From Halovivax limisalsi (GTDB lineage Archaea; Halobacteriota; Halobacteria; Halobacteriales; Natrialbaceae), in NCBI RefSeq assembly GCF_023093535.1, contig NZ_CP095757.1:1674001-1738000 (forward strand): a stretch of 64,000 nt of DNA, written 5' to 3'. The notes under the pieces were generated by a model. The model did no database searches. It had not been told where the DNA came from and worked only from the letters and a program-made list of their open reading frames with translations. Of this stretch, positions 26,289 through 34,672 are shown one piece after another; position 1 is the stretch's first letter, and every line of letters begins with the position of its first letter. Position numbers and translations under genes: made by a program.

Positions 26289-27089
26289 ATGACCGGACGA
26301 GCGCCAACCGGCCGATCCCTGCTGCTCGACGCGCTGGCAGACGCGGTTCCGTCGTGGATCGAAGCCGACGGTTCGGCCCGCCGAACCGACGTTCGCCGCC
26401 CTCACCGGGGTCCGGCCGACGGCCTGGCTCGCGGTCGCGTGTGTCTCGCCGCCGTCGAGGCGTTCGGCGACGATCGCATCGAGGTCGAATCGGCCGTTCC
26501 GGCCGCGGTGGCGGTCGAACTGGCCGCCGGCCACGTCGCGGTCCATCGCCGTACCTCGCTCCGGCTCGGCGACTCGGACGCCGAGTCCGATCCGACGCGC
26601 GCGATCCTCCGGGGCGACGCACTCCTCTCGGTGGCGTTCGAACGACTGACGGCGCTGGACGTCCCGGCTTCGACCCGCAACTCGTGTCTGTCGGCCCTAA
26701 CCGACGGCTGCAGACGGACGCAGGAGGCTCGCGGGATCCTCGCCGACGCGTCCTTCGACTCCGACGGCTCGGAGCTCGTCCAGCGACTCGACTCCCGGCT
26801 GGGTGCCCTCGTGGGATGCGCCGGCTCGATCGCCGGCCTGTTGGCCGGGGTCGACGACGACCGCGTGGACGAGCTGGAGCGAACCGCCACCCGATTCGGT
26901 TCCGAGCTGGGGTTCGCACGCCTTCGCGAGGCGTCGATCCTCGACGCGTCGACGGTCGGCACCCCGGCGGCGATCGACCGTCACCTCGATGCGGTCCTCG
27001 ACTGCCTGCCGGAACCCTGCCGCGCCGATGCCCGATCTGCGCTGGCGGATCTCACACGGCCGGGAACGCACCGGTCTCCGGAGGCGTAG
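26289..27089 (+). CDS. degenerate polyprenyl-diphosphate-synthase-like protein lacking both Asp-rich motifs
   Basis: 266 residues, all-helical. The framework of trans-isoprenyl diphosphate synthases is recognisable: AAVEAFGDDR...PAAVAVELAAGHVAVHRR (76-90), ILRGDALLSVAFERL, and GCAGSIAGLLAGVDDDRVDELERTATRFGSELG. The first DDxxD motif, expected after the VEL helix, is replaced by VAVHRRTS. The second, expected in the GFARLREASILD helix (about 208-221), is REASI. Without these Mg-binding motifs it should not make prenyl chains; a binding or regulatory role is more likely. It stands 74 bp before a TetR gene, with matching operators at both promoters. Confidence 0.7.
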   Translation: MTGRAPTGRSLLLDALADAVPSWIEADGSARRTDVRRPHRGPADGLARGRVCLAAVEAFGDDRIEVESAVPAAVAVELAAGHVAVHRRTSLRLGDSDAESDPTRAILRGDALLSVAFERLTALDVPASTRNSCLSALTDGCRRTQEARGILADASFDSDGSELVQRLDSRLGALVGCAGSIAGLLAGVDDDRVDELERTATRFGSELGFARLREASILDASTVGTPAAIDRHLDAVLDCLPEPCRADARSALADLTRPGTHRSPEA

Positions 27090-27142
27090 CGGACGGTTCA
27101 CCGGCGCGACGGGGTATTTCGAATCGAAACCTCTTTCACCGC

Positions 27143-27166
27143 CACTGACTTACCGGTCAGTCAGTG
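27143..27166. promoter_or_regulatory. 24-bp near-perfect palindromic operator overlapping the TetR start codon
   Basis: CACTGACT and AGTCAGTG are inverted around TACCGGTC; only the central T/C pair breaks the symmetry. The core reads CTGAC-N6-GTCAG. It covers the GTG start at 27164, so binding would block transcription or the first codons. It follows the AT-richer TTTCACC region. Self-repression by the TetR protein is the natural reading. Confidence 0.65.
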
Positions 27167-27859
27167 ACAGCCGACGCCCGGGACGCGATCATGCGCGCGA
27201 CGTACGAGGCGCTCTGCGACGAGGGCTACACCGAGCTCACGACGCAGGCCATCGCCGACCGAACGGATCGGAGCAAGGCCGCCCTCTTCTACCACTACGA
27301 GTCGAAGGCCGATCTGGTGCGTGCGTTCATCGAGTACCTCCTCCAGGGGTTCGACGAGCGCATCGAACCGACCCGGTCCGCGCCGCCCGTCGAGCGTCTG
27401 GCGGCGTTCGTCGAGTGGGGATTCGCTTCCTCGCGAACCGACGAGACCGAGTATCACACCGCGATGCTCGAGCTGCGCGCGCAGGCGCCGTACGACGAAG
27501 GCGTCCGCGCGAAACTTCGCGAGAGCGACGACCGATTGCGGGACGCCCTCGTCGAAATTCTCGCGGACGGGATGGAGAGCGGGGCCTTCCGCGACCACGA
27601 CGCCGAGTCCGTCGCCGACCTGCTGCTCTCGGCGGTCGACGGCGCGCGGACGCGCCGATTGACGCTCGGCCGGGACGCCTACGGCGAGTCCGTTCGCGAC
27701 GCGATCGTCGACCACCTGATCGCGGACGTGCTGGCACCCCGGACGGCGTACCCGACGGAGCCGGCCGTCTCGATCCCGCCGGACGAACGACTCGTCGGAG
27801 CCGTCGAGGACCTCGACGGGAGGGACGACGAGTCCACCGCCCAAACGGAGGCCGAATGA
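27164..27859 (+). CDS. TetR/AcrR family transcriptional repressor
   Basis: 231 residues. The N-terminal helix-turn-helix is standard: ARDAIMRATYEALCDEGYTELTTQAIADRTDRSKAALFYHYESKADLVRAFIEYLL. The rest is a helical ligand-binding/dimer domain (LAAFVEWGFASSRTDETEYHTAMLELRAQAPYDEG) and an acidic disordered tail. GTG start. The last codons overlap the MATE gene by 4 nt (ATGA), so it most likely represses its own operon and is relieved by a compound the exporter removes. Confidence 0.93.
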   Translation: MTADARDAIMRATYEALCDEGYTELTTQAIADRTDRSKAALFYHYESKADLVRAFIEYLLQGFDERIEPTRSAPPVERLAAFVEWGFASSRTDETEYHTAMLELRAQAPYDEGVRAKLRESDDRLRDALVEILADGMESGAFRDHDAESVADLLLSAVDGARTRRLTLGRDAYGESVRDAIVDHLIADVLAPRTAYPTEPAVSIPPDERLVGAVEDLDGRDDESTAQTEAE

Positions 27860-29334
27860 GTTCCCGGACGGACCGATCGGTCAACGTCACCGACGGCGAA
27901 CTCTTCAAACCGCTGCTCGTGCTCTCGGCGCCGATCGTGGCTTCGCAGGTTCTCAACGTCGGCTACAACCTCGCGGACACGTTCTGGGTCGGTCGGCTGG
28001 GCGGCGACGCGATCGCGGCGCTGTCGTACTCGTGGGCCGTCGTCTTCCTGATGATCAGCGTCGGGGGTGGACTCACCGTCGCAGGGACGGTCCTCATCGC
28101 CCAGCACAAGGGCGCGGGCAACACGGCGCGGGCGAGTCACGTCGCCGGGCAGACGCTCTCGTTCGTGACGATCGTCGCGGTGGCGTTCGCCGCGGTCGGC
28201 TACCTGCTGACGCCGTGGCTCATGCGGATGGTGGGCGCGGACCCGGGCGGCGACGCGTACGGCTTCGCCGTCGGCTACACGCGAATCATGTTCGTCGGGA
28301 TCGCCTTCATGTTCTGGTTCTTCATCTTCGACGCGCTCTCGCGCGGCTGGGGCGACACCAGGACGCCGCTGTACCTGATGGTCGTCAGCGTCGCGCTCAA
28401 CGTGGTCATCGACCCGATCCTCATCCTCGGCTTCGAGGGGAACCCGCTGTTTTCCTGGCTGGGACTGACCGAACTCGAATCGACGCTGTACGCGGCGACC
28501 GGCTTTACGGGCTGGGGCGTCGACGGCGCGGCGGTCGCGACGATCTTCTCCCGGGGCGTCGCGGCCGTGATCGGACTCTCCCTGCTCTTTTCGGGGCGGG
28601 TCGGGCTCGATCCCTCGCTCTCCGACCTGCGACTGAAACGCCGGACCGTGCGCAAGATCCTCGACATCGGCGCGCCGATCGCGACCGAGCAGGGCCTGCG
28701 GGCGTTCGGCATCACGGTGCTGACGGCCGTGATCGCCATCGCGGGTACCGAGGCCGTCGCGGCCTACGGGATCGTCACGCGGCTCTCGTCGTTGCTGTTC
28801 ATGCCCGCGCTCGGGCTCGCCCGCGGGACGGAGACCGTCGTCGGACAGAACCTCGGCGCCGACCAGGTCGATCGCGCGAAGCGCGCCGTGAAGCTGAGCT
28901 CGATGGTTATCACGGGCGTCTTCGTTCTCGTCGTCGCCGCGGCGTATCCCCACGCCGAGGCCATCGCGGGCATCTTCATCGAATCCGGGACGCCGAACGC
29001 GGACCTGGTGATCGAGTACGCGGCGGCGTACGTCGTCATCGCCGGCCCCTCCTACGTCTTCCTCGGGGTCTTCCAGATCATGCTCGGCGGGCTCCGGGGC
29101 AGCGGGTCGACCACGGCCGCGATGGTCCTGTCGGTCCAGGAGCTGTGGGTCTGGCGCATTCCCATCGCGCTCGTGGCGGTCCTCGGGTTCGAGATGGGCG
29201 TCGTCGGCGTCTGGTACGCCGTCGCCGTTTCGTTCGTCGCCTCGGCCATCGTCACCGGCGTCTGGGTCCTCCGGGGCACCTGGACGGAGGGCGTCGTCGA
29301 ACGCGAGGTCGGACCGCCGGTGCCGGGCGATTGA
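27856..29334 (+). CDS. MATE family efflux transporter
   Basis: 492 residues, twelve membrane helices in two bundles. Characteristic stretches: LLVLSAPIVASQVLNVGYNLADTFWVGRLGGDAIAALSYSW in helices 1-2, the helix 7 region ILDIGAPIATEQGLRAFGI, and MPALGLARGTETVVGQNLGAD, which repeats the helix 2 motif of the first bundle. It exports drugs or metabolites using Na+ or H+. It is translationally coupled to the TetR gene before it. Part of the same frame upstream lies in other genes and is not coding. Confidence 0.93.
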   Translation: MSSRTDRSVNVTDGELFKPLLVLSAPIVASQVLNVGYNLADTFWVGRLGGDAIAALSYSWAVVFLMISVGGGLTVAGTVLIAQHKGAGNTARASHVAGQTLSFVTIVAVAFAAVGYLLTPWLMRMVGADPGGDAYGFAVGYTRIMFVGIAFMFWFFIFDALSRGWGDTRTPLYLMVVSVALNVVIDPILILGFEGNPLFSWLGLTELESTLYAATGFTGWGVDGAAVATIFSRGVAAVIGLSLLFSGRVGLDPSLSDLRLKRRTVRKILDIGAPIATEQGLRAFGITVLTAVIAIAGTEAVAAYGIVTRLSSLLFMPALGLARGTETVVGQNLGADQVDRAKRAVKLSSMVITGVFVLVVAAAYPHAEAIAGIFIESGTPNADLVIEYAAAYVVIAGPSYVFLGVFQIMLGGLRGSGSTTAAMVLSVQELWVWRIPIALVAVLGFEMGVVGVWYAVAVSFVASAIVTGVWVLRGTWTEGVVEREVGPPVPGD

Positions 29335-29774
29335 CCGGTCGCGGCGGCGGAGTGCGAGATCGTCGCCCCGTCGACGCTGGTGGTCGCCCTGTCGGCGCCG
29401 GTGCCGAGCGTCAGACGCACGTCTGACAAACATTTATTCGTTATTACCACCGATTACGCCTTGGCCGCAACGTCCCAGGCCGCATTCCCATTCCCTTGCC
29501 CCCCTGGGCGTCGGCCCCTGTCCGGCGAACGACACCCGTCGAACCCCTGTCGGCGACTCGCCGGAATCCGCTTTCGCGGACGGGTCACCCTGAACCCGCC
29601 GCGGAGCTACCGTTTTCAGTCGTGACCACCACGGCGAGCCGCCACTGGTGCAGCTTGCCGCCGCACCGAGGGCCGGCAACGTGGCGATCGCTGCGCCTCC
29701 GTCCGCTCCCGTTCGTCGCCGCCTTCGGTGTCTCCGATCGTCCCCCGGCAATTACTCGGCGCCCGTCCGCCCCG
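29335..29774. other. 440-bp intergenic region with an 18-bp palindrome and TATA-like box
   Basis: GTCAGACG-CA-CGTCTGAC at 29410-29427 is a perfect inverted repeat followed immediately by AT-rich CATTTATTCGTTATTA (29431-29446), one of the few TATA-like patches here. The 81-codon plus frame over it (from 29380) is rich in Pro, Arg and Ser and unlike haloarchaeal proteins. No tRNA or RNase P RNA signature was found. The signal looks like an operator-promoter with no recognised gene, possibly driving a small RNA on the plus strand. Confidence 0.35.
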
Positions 29775-30062
29775 TCAGGACCGGGCGGCGCGTTGTTCCG
29801 GTAAATCCGGATCGTACCGGTAGGTGACCGCGTCGAGCGTGGCCCAGAGGTGTTCCTCGTTCCGAACCTCCCAGCGGTGGTGGCCGAGGCGCTCGCCCGC
29901 GGGATCGTCTTCGACGGTGATCGACCAGACGCTCCGCTCCGCTCCGCGCGTCTCGACGGTCGCCGTGAGCCGGCGGCCGGCGTCGTGTTCGAGCTCGACT
30001 CGATCGTCGTCGGCTCGAGCCAACTCCCAGGTCATGCGGGCCCGATTTGTCTCGCCGGGCAT
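29775..30062 (-). CDS. hypothetical protein
   Basis: 95 residues from ATG 30062; an ATG at 30035 (MTWELARADDDR) is also possible. Mostly beta: RVELEHDAGRRLTATVETRG, ERSVWSITVEDDPAG, HHRWEVRNEEHLWATLDAVTYRYDPDLP. Acidic and Trp-rich, with no cysteines, membrane helix or signal peptide. Not recognised. Upstream GGGGAG may serve as a ribosome binding site for the longer form. It is divergent from the Nudix gene, with a 350-bp spacer (30063-30412) in which nothing else was found. Confidence 0.55.
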   Translation of the reverse strand: MPGETNRARMTWELARADDDRVELEHDAGRRLTATVETRGAERSVWSITVEDDPAGERLGHHRWEVRNEEHLWATLDAVTYRYDPDLPEQRAARS

Positions 30063-30412
30063 AGTCTCCCCGGTCTCCCCTCCGGACGGCGCGACGTGAT
30101 TCGAGTGTGGGCCCAAATCTGGGTCAGCTACGGTCTGTCACGACCGGTTCGACGGTAGATTGAATTGCAGCGACGGGAATCTCCGGGTATGGCCGACGGA
30201 CGATCCACCCTCGGTTCCCGAATTCGGACTCGATCTGCTCCATCCACACGCCCGACGAGCTGCCGTCGAACGGTGGGCGAACCGGACGGGTCCGACGATC
30301 CGATGCGAGGGAGGGGCGCTCCCGGTGGCGACGCGACCGTGCGAGCGGCGATTGCTCGAACCGGATCGTCCGGGCGCTCTCCGGGGGCCGTGGCTGCACG
30401 GAGGTCCCAGTC

Positions 30413-30994
30413 ATGACCGACGGATGGGAGCGGGTTCGGGACCGAGTCGCGGCGCGGACCGACCGGATCATCGAAGGGATCCAGGCGGAGTGGGGAACGG
30501 ACCGGACGGGGGAGCCGTTCGAACTCGGCCCTCGCCCCTTCGACCCCGACGAACCGCCCGAGACGGCCGGCGCGCAGCTCGATCGCATCGCCGGCGTCGC
30601 GTCGGTCGTCGTCTACTACACGGAGGCCCGCGAGGAAACGGTCCTCGTCTTCAACCCGGGTGGCTACTGGGAGCCGCCGGGCGGCGTCGTCGAACGAGAC
30701 CAGACGCCCGCCGAGGCCGCCCGGACGGAGGCCCGCGAGGAGATCGGGGTCGACGTCGCGCTGACGGACGTCCACTACACGACTCGCTGTCAGTTCCAGT
30801 ACGCAGCAGGCCACTCGGTTCCGCTCCCGGTCGTCCAGTTCGTCGGACACCGCACGGGCGGCTCGCTCCACGTCGAACGCGAGCGACTCGATCACCCGGG
30901 GGTGACCCGCGCGACGGGCGTCTTCGACGCGGACGTGTTCCCCGAGCCCTGTCGCGACGGCGACGAGATCCGTGCACTGCTGGCGAGTGAGTAA
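30413..30994 (+). CDS. Nudix hydrolase
   Basis: 193 residues. The Nudix box is GGVVERDQTPAEAARTEAREEIGV (G-x5-E-x7-REExG), residues about 91-114, with the Mg-binding Glu pair in REE. It sits in an alpha/beta sandwich (ASVVVYYTEAREETVLVFNPGGYWEPPGG before, TTRCQFQYAAGHSVPLPVVQFVGH after). An extra 60-residue N-terminal helix (WERVRDRVAARTDRIIEGIQAEWG) precedes the domain. Likely to clean up nucleoside diphosphate-linked metabolites; substrate unknown. Confidence 0.9.
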   Translation: MTDGWERVRDRVAARTDRIIEGIQAEWGTDRTGEPFELGPRPFDPDEPPETAGAQLDRIAGVASVVVYYTEAREETVLVFNPGGYWEPPGGVVERDQTPAEAARTEAREEIGVDVALTDVHYTTRCQFQYAAGHSVPLPVVQFVGHRTGGSLHVERERLDHPGVTRATGVFDADVFPEPCRDGDEIRALLASE

Positions 30995-31039
30995 TCGATT
31001 CTTCCTTTCCACCGGCCCCGTCCCGGCCCGCGTCTCCTT

Positions 31040-31543
31040 CTACGGCGCGTACGTCCCGGTCACCTGCGTCTGGGCGAGGACGTGGTCGTCGATGGCGTCC
31101 CCGAGTTCCGCGGCCGACGCGCCCTCTTCGAGGTCGAGTTCGGTGTCGAGCGCGTACACCTTGAAGCGATACAGGTGTTCGCCGTCCGGTGGTTTCGGCC
31201 CGCCGTAGCCGATCTCGCCGAAGTCGTTCTCGCCCTCGACGGCGTCGTTCGGATCCCACGCGCGCGGAACGGCGTCCATCGCGGGATCGACGTTCCAGAC
31301 CAGCCAGTGGATCCAGATCTTCCCGGCGGGTTCGACCGCGTCCGGATCGTCGACGACGATGGCGAGCGAGGCCGCCTCGTAGGGGACGCCGCTGAGTTCC
31401 AGCGCCGGGTTGACGTTCTCCCCGTCGTAGCTGCAGGCGTCCGGGATCGACTCGCCGTCGGCGAACGCGGCGCTGGTGACGCGGAGGTCGCCCTCCTGCT
31501 GGGCGACGGTGAGCACCGGATTGGACGCGGTCACGTCAGACAC
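31040..31543 (-). CDS. YbhB/YbcL family (phosphatidylethanolamine-binding-like) protein
   Basis: 167 residues. The PEBP-fold ligand pocket is clear: CSYDGENVNPALELSGVPYEAASLAIVVDDPDA (DPD motif), IWIHWLVWNVDP, GYGGPKPPDGEHLYRFKVYALD (GPxPP.G.H.Y motif). The family is the prokaryotic cousin of Raf-kinase inhibitor proteins, role uncertain. GTG start at 31543; the stop of the preceding 47-codon gene lies inside its first codons (8-nt overlap), so the two are cotranslated. Confidence 0.93.
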   Translation of the reverse strand: MSDVTASNPVLTVAQQEGDLRVTSAAFADGESIPDACSYDGENVNPALELSGVPYEAASLAIVVDDPDAVEPAGKIWIHWLVWNVDPAMDAVPRAWDPNDAVEGENDFGEIGYGGPKPPDGEHLYRFKVYALDTELDLEEGASAAELGDAIDDHVLAQTQVTGTYAP

Positions 31544-31679
31544 TCTCCTGGAGGAAGCGACCTTCCTGCTCGTAGATCGCGACGAGTTCCGCGATGAACT
31601 CCTCCATGGTCTCGTCGGCCTCGAGGTAGCTCTCCATGCGCTCGGCCAGCTCGTCGTCGAGTTCGACGGTGCGGGTCAT
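31536..31679 (-). CDS. 47-residue acidic small protein, antitoxin-like
   Basis: 47 residues: MTRTVELDDELAERMESYL (a strand then helix, as in short haloarchaeal ribbon or VapB-type proteins), then EADETMEEFIAELVAIYEQEGRFL. The pattern V-ELDDEL-xRxExxL...EEFI-EL is common to haloarchaeal DUF7557-like proteins. No toxin gene is next to it; instead it overlaps the YbhB gene by 8 nt. It may regulate or be co-produced with that protein. Its start is supported by the AT-rich GCAGAATAAATCC just upstream (31700-31712). Confidence 0.65.
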   Translation of the reverse strand: MTRTVELDDELAERMESYLEADETMEEFIAELVAIYEQEGRFLQESV

Positions 31680-31840
31680 CGGAGCGACGTACGCACGCCA
31701 GCAGAATAAATCCGCGGCCGGCACCGCCGCCCGCGATCGGCGTCTCCGTCCGACCGACGTATCAGCCCGATCGACTCTCGGCCGGAGCGCGGAAAAAACG
31801 TAAGTACCACTCGCGGCCAACGTGTGATTACGATCCGGTA

Positions 31841-32086
31841 ATGGAGACAGATACGTCGCTCACCCCCGTCGATATGTTTCGCGCCCGGCCGTTCGAGCAC
31901 GCGCTGTACACGATCGTTCCGCTCGTTCTCTCGATCGCACAACTCGGAAATAGCTTCGTCAACGGTCTCTCTCCCCTGGTCTCCGTACCGTTCGCGATCG
32001 TCTTGCTCGGGTTCTCGGTCGTCCTCACGCGATACAACTTCGCCCGGTTTCGCCGTCGAGCCCTCGAACGCAGCATAGCGTGGTAA
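31841..32086 (+). CDS. small two-helix membrane protein
   Basis: 81 residues with two membrane helices (ALYTIVPLVLSIAQLGNSFVNG and LVSVPFAIVLLGFSVVLTRY), a short N-terminal cytosolic part and a basic C-terminus (FARFRRRALERSIAW). Not recognised as a named family. CGTAAGTACC at 31799-31808 about 35 bp upstream of the ATG is TATA-like. Divergent from the small-protein/YbhB pair. Confidence 0.65.
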   Translation: METDTSLTPVDMFRARPFEHALYTIVPLVLSIAQLGNSFVNGLSPLVSVPFAIVLLGFSVVLTRYNFARFRRRALERSIAW

Positions 32087-32213
32087 TTGCTTCTTGATCG
32101 ACCGGCGGGATTCGCGCCCGAACCGTCCACCTGTACAAGCAGGCGTTTCCCCGCCCCACTCGGCCGTTGCAAGCAGTGTGGTTTTCGACGGGGTTTCCGT
32201 ACGAACCGGCGCT

Positions 32214-32657
32214 ATGAACGGGTCGTCACCACCGGCGGACGAACGAACCGGACGCAGCCGAGACACCGATCGAGACGGGTTGAACACGGACGTGATGCAG
32301 TGGGTGAGCGCGCTCGCGGCGATCGTGGGGCTGTGGATCGTCGCCTCGCCGTTCGTGTACGAAGCGACCGACGCGGCCTACTGGAACAACACGCTCGTCG
32401 GCACGGGCATCTTCCTGCTCGCCGGCTACAACTTCTACCGGATGACCAGAGACCGCCTCGCGAGCGTCGGAGCGGCGTCGCTCGCCGTGCTCCTCGGACT
32501 GTGGATCGTCGTTTCGCCGTTCCTCATCGAGATGGGAAGCGGCGCGTTATCGAACAGCACGATGATCGCCGGCGTGGTCGTCGCTGCGCTCAGCGCCTAC
32601 AACGCCTACGCGAACCGGCGCGCGGATGCGCCCCAGAAGGCCGTTACGCGCGCCTAA
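32214..32657 (+). CDS. SPW-repeat membrane protein
   Basis: 147 residues. Two SPW repeats, each with the pattern L-G-L-W-I-V-x-S-P-F: GLWIVASPFVYEATDAAYWNN and GLWIVVSPFLIEMGSG. Each is followed by an N-(T/S)-(L/M)-(V/I)-x-G helix (TLVGTGIFLLAGYN, TMIAGVVVAALSAYN). The second helix pair thus repeats the first, an internal duplication normal for the family. Four membrane helices; function unknown. Confidence 0.88.
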   Translation: MNGSSPPADERTGRSRDTDRDGLNTDVMQWVSALAAIVGLWIVASPFVYEATDAAYWNNTLVGTGIFLLAGYNFYRMTRDRLASVGAASLAVLLGLWIVVSPFLIEMGSGALSNSTMIAGVVVAALSAYNAYANRRADAPQKAVTRA

Positions 32658-32888
32658 CGCCGGCATGTGACCTACAGATCCGCGGCGGGTTCGGCCGACC
32701 GGGTCAGCGCTCGCGGCGGTTCGGTCCGAGCGGGACACCGTCGCTTCGAAGCGCCCGTCACTCCCCTCTCCCCGCTCGGTCGGTCCGACGCGTGAACGCG
32801 GGCTACCGTCAGTTCGTTCTAACGGGGCGTTACCGGGAGGTGCAAGCCCAAGGATCACCATCGGCCGAATCCCTACCAGTGAGCGGTC

Positions 32889-33380
32889 ATGAGCAACCGA
32901 ACGGGGGCGCCGGACGATGGAGCGGAACGCCGGTGTGACAGCTGCGGTGCGCCCAGAACTGACGACGGAACGGTCCTCGTCGAACTGGAGGGAGCGAACC
33001 TGGATCGGACGCTGTCCTCCCGGTCGGAGGCGAGTGCGATAGGTGGCGAGTCCATCGCCTCGCTCTTCGAGGGAGCCGACGCCCATCACCTCTGTGCCGA
33101 CTGTCGGTCTGCGCTCGCTGCAGCTGGAACCGCTGCGACGGACCGAGCGGGCGGCGAGTCGGAGGCGATCGACGAACACTGGGCGCTCCCGCACCTGATC
33201 GTCGCCGGCTTCACCGTCCTCACCTGGTACTTTCTGCTCTCGGTTCCCTTCCGGTTCCAGGTCGGCCAGACGTTCGCGCTCCGGTTCGCCGCCGTCGCGG
33301 CGGCCCTCTGGCTCGCCTCGATCGTTCTGCGACGCGCCCTCGACATGCGGCGCCTGAGCGCCGCCGCGCTCGTGCGGTAA
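32889..33380 (+). CDS. hypothetical membrane protein with N-terminal zinc-binding region
   Basis: 163 residues. The soluble N-terminus has CDSCGAP (residue 16 on) and HHLCADCRS (about residue 66 on), a split four-Cys zinc site. It is followed by two membrane helices, PHLIVAGFTVLTWYFLLSV and ALRFAAVAAALWLASIVLR, and a short basic tail. I do not recognise the family; its architecture (cytosolic zinc finger plus two helices) is common in haloarchaeal proteins of unknown role. Confidence 0.65.
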   Translation: MSNRTGAPDDGAERRCDSCGAPRTDDGTVLVELEGANLDRTLSSRSEASAIGGESIASLFEGADAHHLCADCRSALAAAGTAATDRAGGESEAIDEHWALPHLIVAGFTVLTWYFLLSVPFRFQVGQTFALRFAAVAAALWLASIVLRRALDMRRLSAAALVR

Positions 33381-33493
33381 CCGGCGACGGATCGGAGCTT
33401 GTGTCGTGGAGGGACCCGCCGGAGCGAGCACGGCGGGGACCGGAACCGGGGGTCGGGAACAGCACTTTTGGCGTCCGGCTGCCTTCCTCGTCC

Positions 33494-34588
33494 ATGACCG
33501 CTCCCGACGCGCCGGACCTCCTCCCGGCGGCCGTCGACACCCTCCCGATCAACATGGCGATCCTCGACCACGAGGGGACGATCCTCTATACGAACCGGGC
33601 GTGGCAGGAATTCGGCGCGGACAACGAGATCGACCTCCAGCCGGATACGGTGGGGATCAACTACCTCGAGGTCACCGAAGCCTCGACGTCGGAAACCGGG
33701 CGAGCGGCCGCGGCGGGGCTTCGCGAGCTCCTCGCGGGCGAGCGCGAGCACGTCGAACTCGAGTACCCCTGTCACGGTCCGGACGCGAGACGGTGGTTCC
33801 TGCTGCGCGCGACGCCGTTCACACACGACGGAGATCGGTACGTCGTCGTCGCCCACTCGGATATCACCGACCGGCACGAGTACGAAGCGCGCCTCGCCGC
33901 GTCGAACGAGCGACTCGAACAGTTCGCCTACGCCGCCAGCCACGACCTCCGGGAGCCGCTGCGAATGGTCACGAGTTACCTCGACCTGCTCGAGCGTCGC
34001 TACGCCGACGACCTCGACGAGGACGCTGCCGAGTTCATCGACTACGCCGTCGACGGCGCCGAGCGGATGAAGGCCATGATCGAGGGACTGCTCGCGTACT
34101 CCAGGGTCGAAACGCGGGGCGATCCGATGGCGGCGGTCGACCTCGACGCCGTCCTCGAGGACGTCCGGAGAGACCTCGAACGGCGCATCGCGGAGACCGG
34201 CGCCGAGATCTCGGCCGACCCGCTGCCGACCGTCGAGGGCGACGCCAGTCAACTCCGTCAGGTGTTCCAGAACCTGCTCGACAACGCCATCGAGTACAGC
34301 GGCGACGGCCCGCCCGGGATCGAGATATCCTGCCGCCGAACCGGGAGCCGGTGGGAGATCGCGGTGACCGACGACGGGATCGGCATCGATCCCGACGCAC
34401 AGGAGCGGATCTTTCGGGTGTTCGAGCGCCTCCACACGCACGAGGAACATCACGGCTCGGGTATCGGGCTGGCGCTCTGCCGACGCATCGTCGAGCGCCA
34501 CGGCGGCCAACTCACCGTCGACTCGGAACCCGGCGAGGGAACGACGTTCTCGTTCACGCTCCCGGCGGCCGACGATCCGGAGCCCTGA
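33494..34588 (+). CDS. PAS-domain sensor histidine kinase (soluble)
   Basis: 364 residues. A PAS domain (about 15-130: INMAILDHEGTILYTNRAWQEF...VVAHSDITDRHEYE) leads into a HisKA dimer domain with FAYAASHDLREPLRMV (phospho-accepting His about 152), then HATPase_c with N box NLLDNAIEYSG, G1 DDGIGID, and G2 GSGIGLALCRRIVE. No membrane helix, so it senses a cytosolic signal. No response regulator is adjacent. The ATG at 33494 is used because the upstream frame is Arg/Pro-rich. Confidence 0.92.
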   Translation: MTAPDAPDLLPAAVDTLPINMAILDHEGTILYTNRAWQEFGADNEIDLQPDTVGINYLEVTEASTSETGRAAAAGLRELLAGEREHVELEYPCHGPDARRWFLLRATPFTHDGDRYVVVAHSDITDRHEYEARLAASNERLEQFAYAASHDLREPLRMVTSYLDLLERRYADDLDEDAAEFIDYAVDGAERMKAMIEGLLAYSRVETRGDPMAAVDLDAVLEDVRRDLERRIAETGAEISADPLPTVEGDASQLRQVFQNLLDNAIEYSGDGPPGIEISCRRTGSRWEIAVTDDGIGIDPDAQERIFRVFERLHTHEEHHGSGIGLALCRRIVERHGGQLTVDSEPGEGTTFSFTLPAADDPEP

Positions 34589-34672
34589 AGATCACGGTCC
34601 GAGTGATCGCCGTGGCGATCTCCCTCGAACGACCTGCGTGGTCCCTCGGTCTCGGGCGACCGGAGGGATCAC

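Noticed and set aside
29380-29625. 81-codon plus-strand frame after the MATE gene
   Set aside because: Starts upstream of the only promoter-like patch, and the sequence is Pro/Arg-rich and low in acidic residues.
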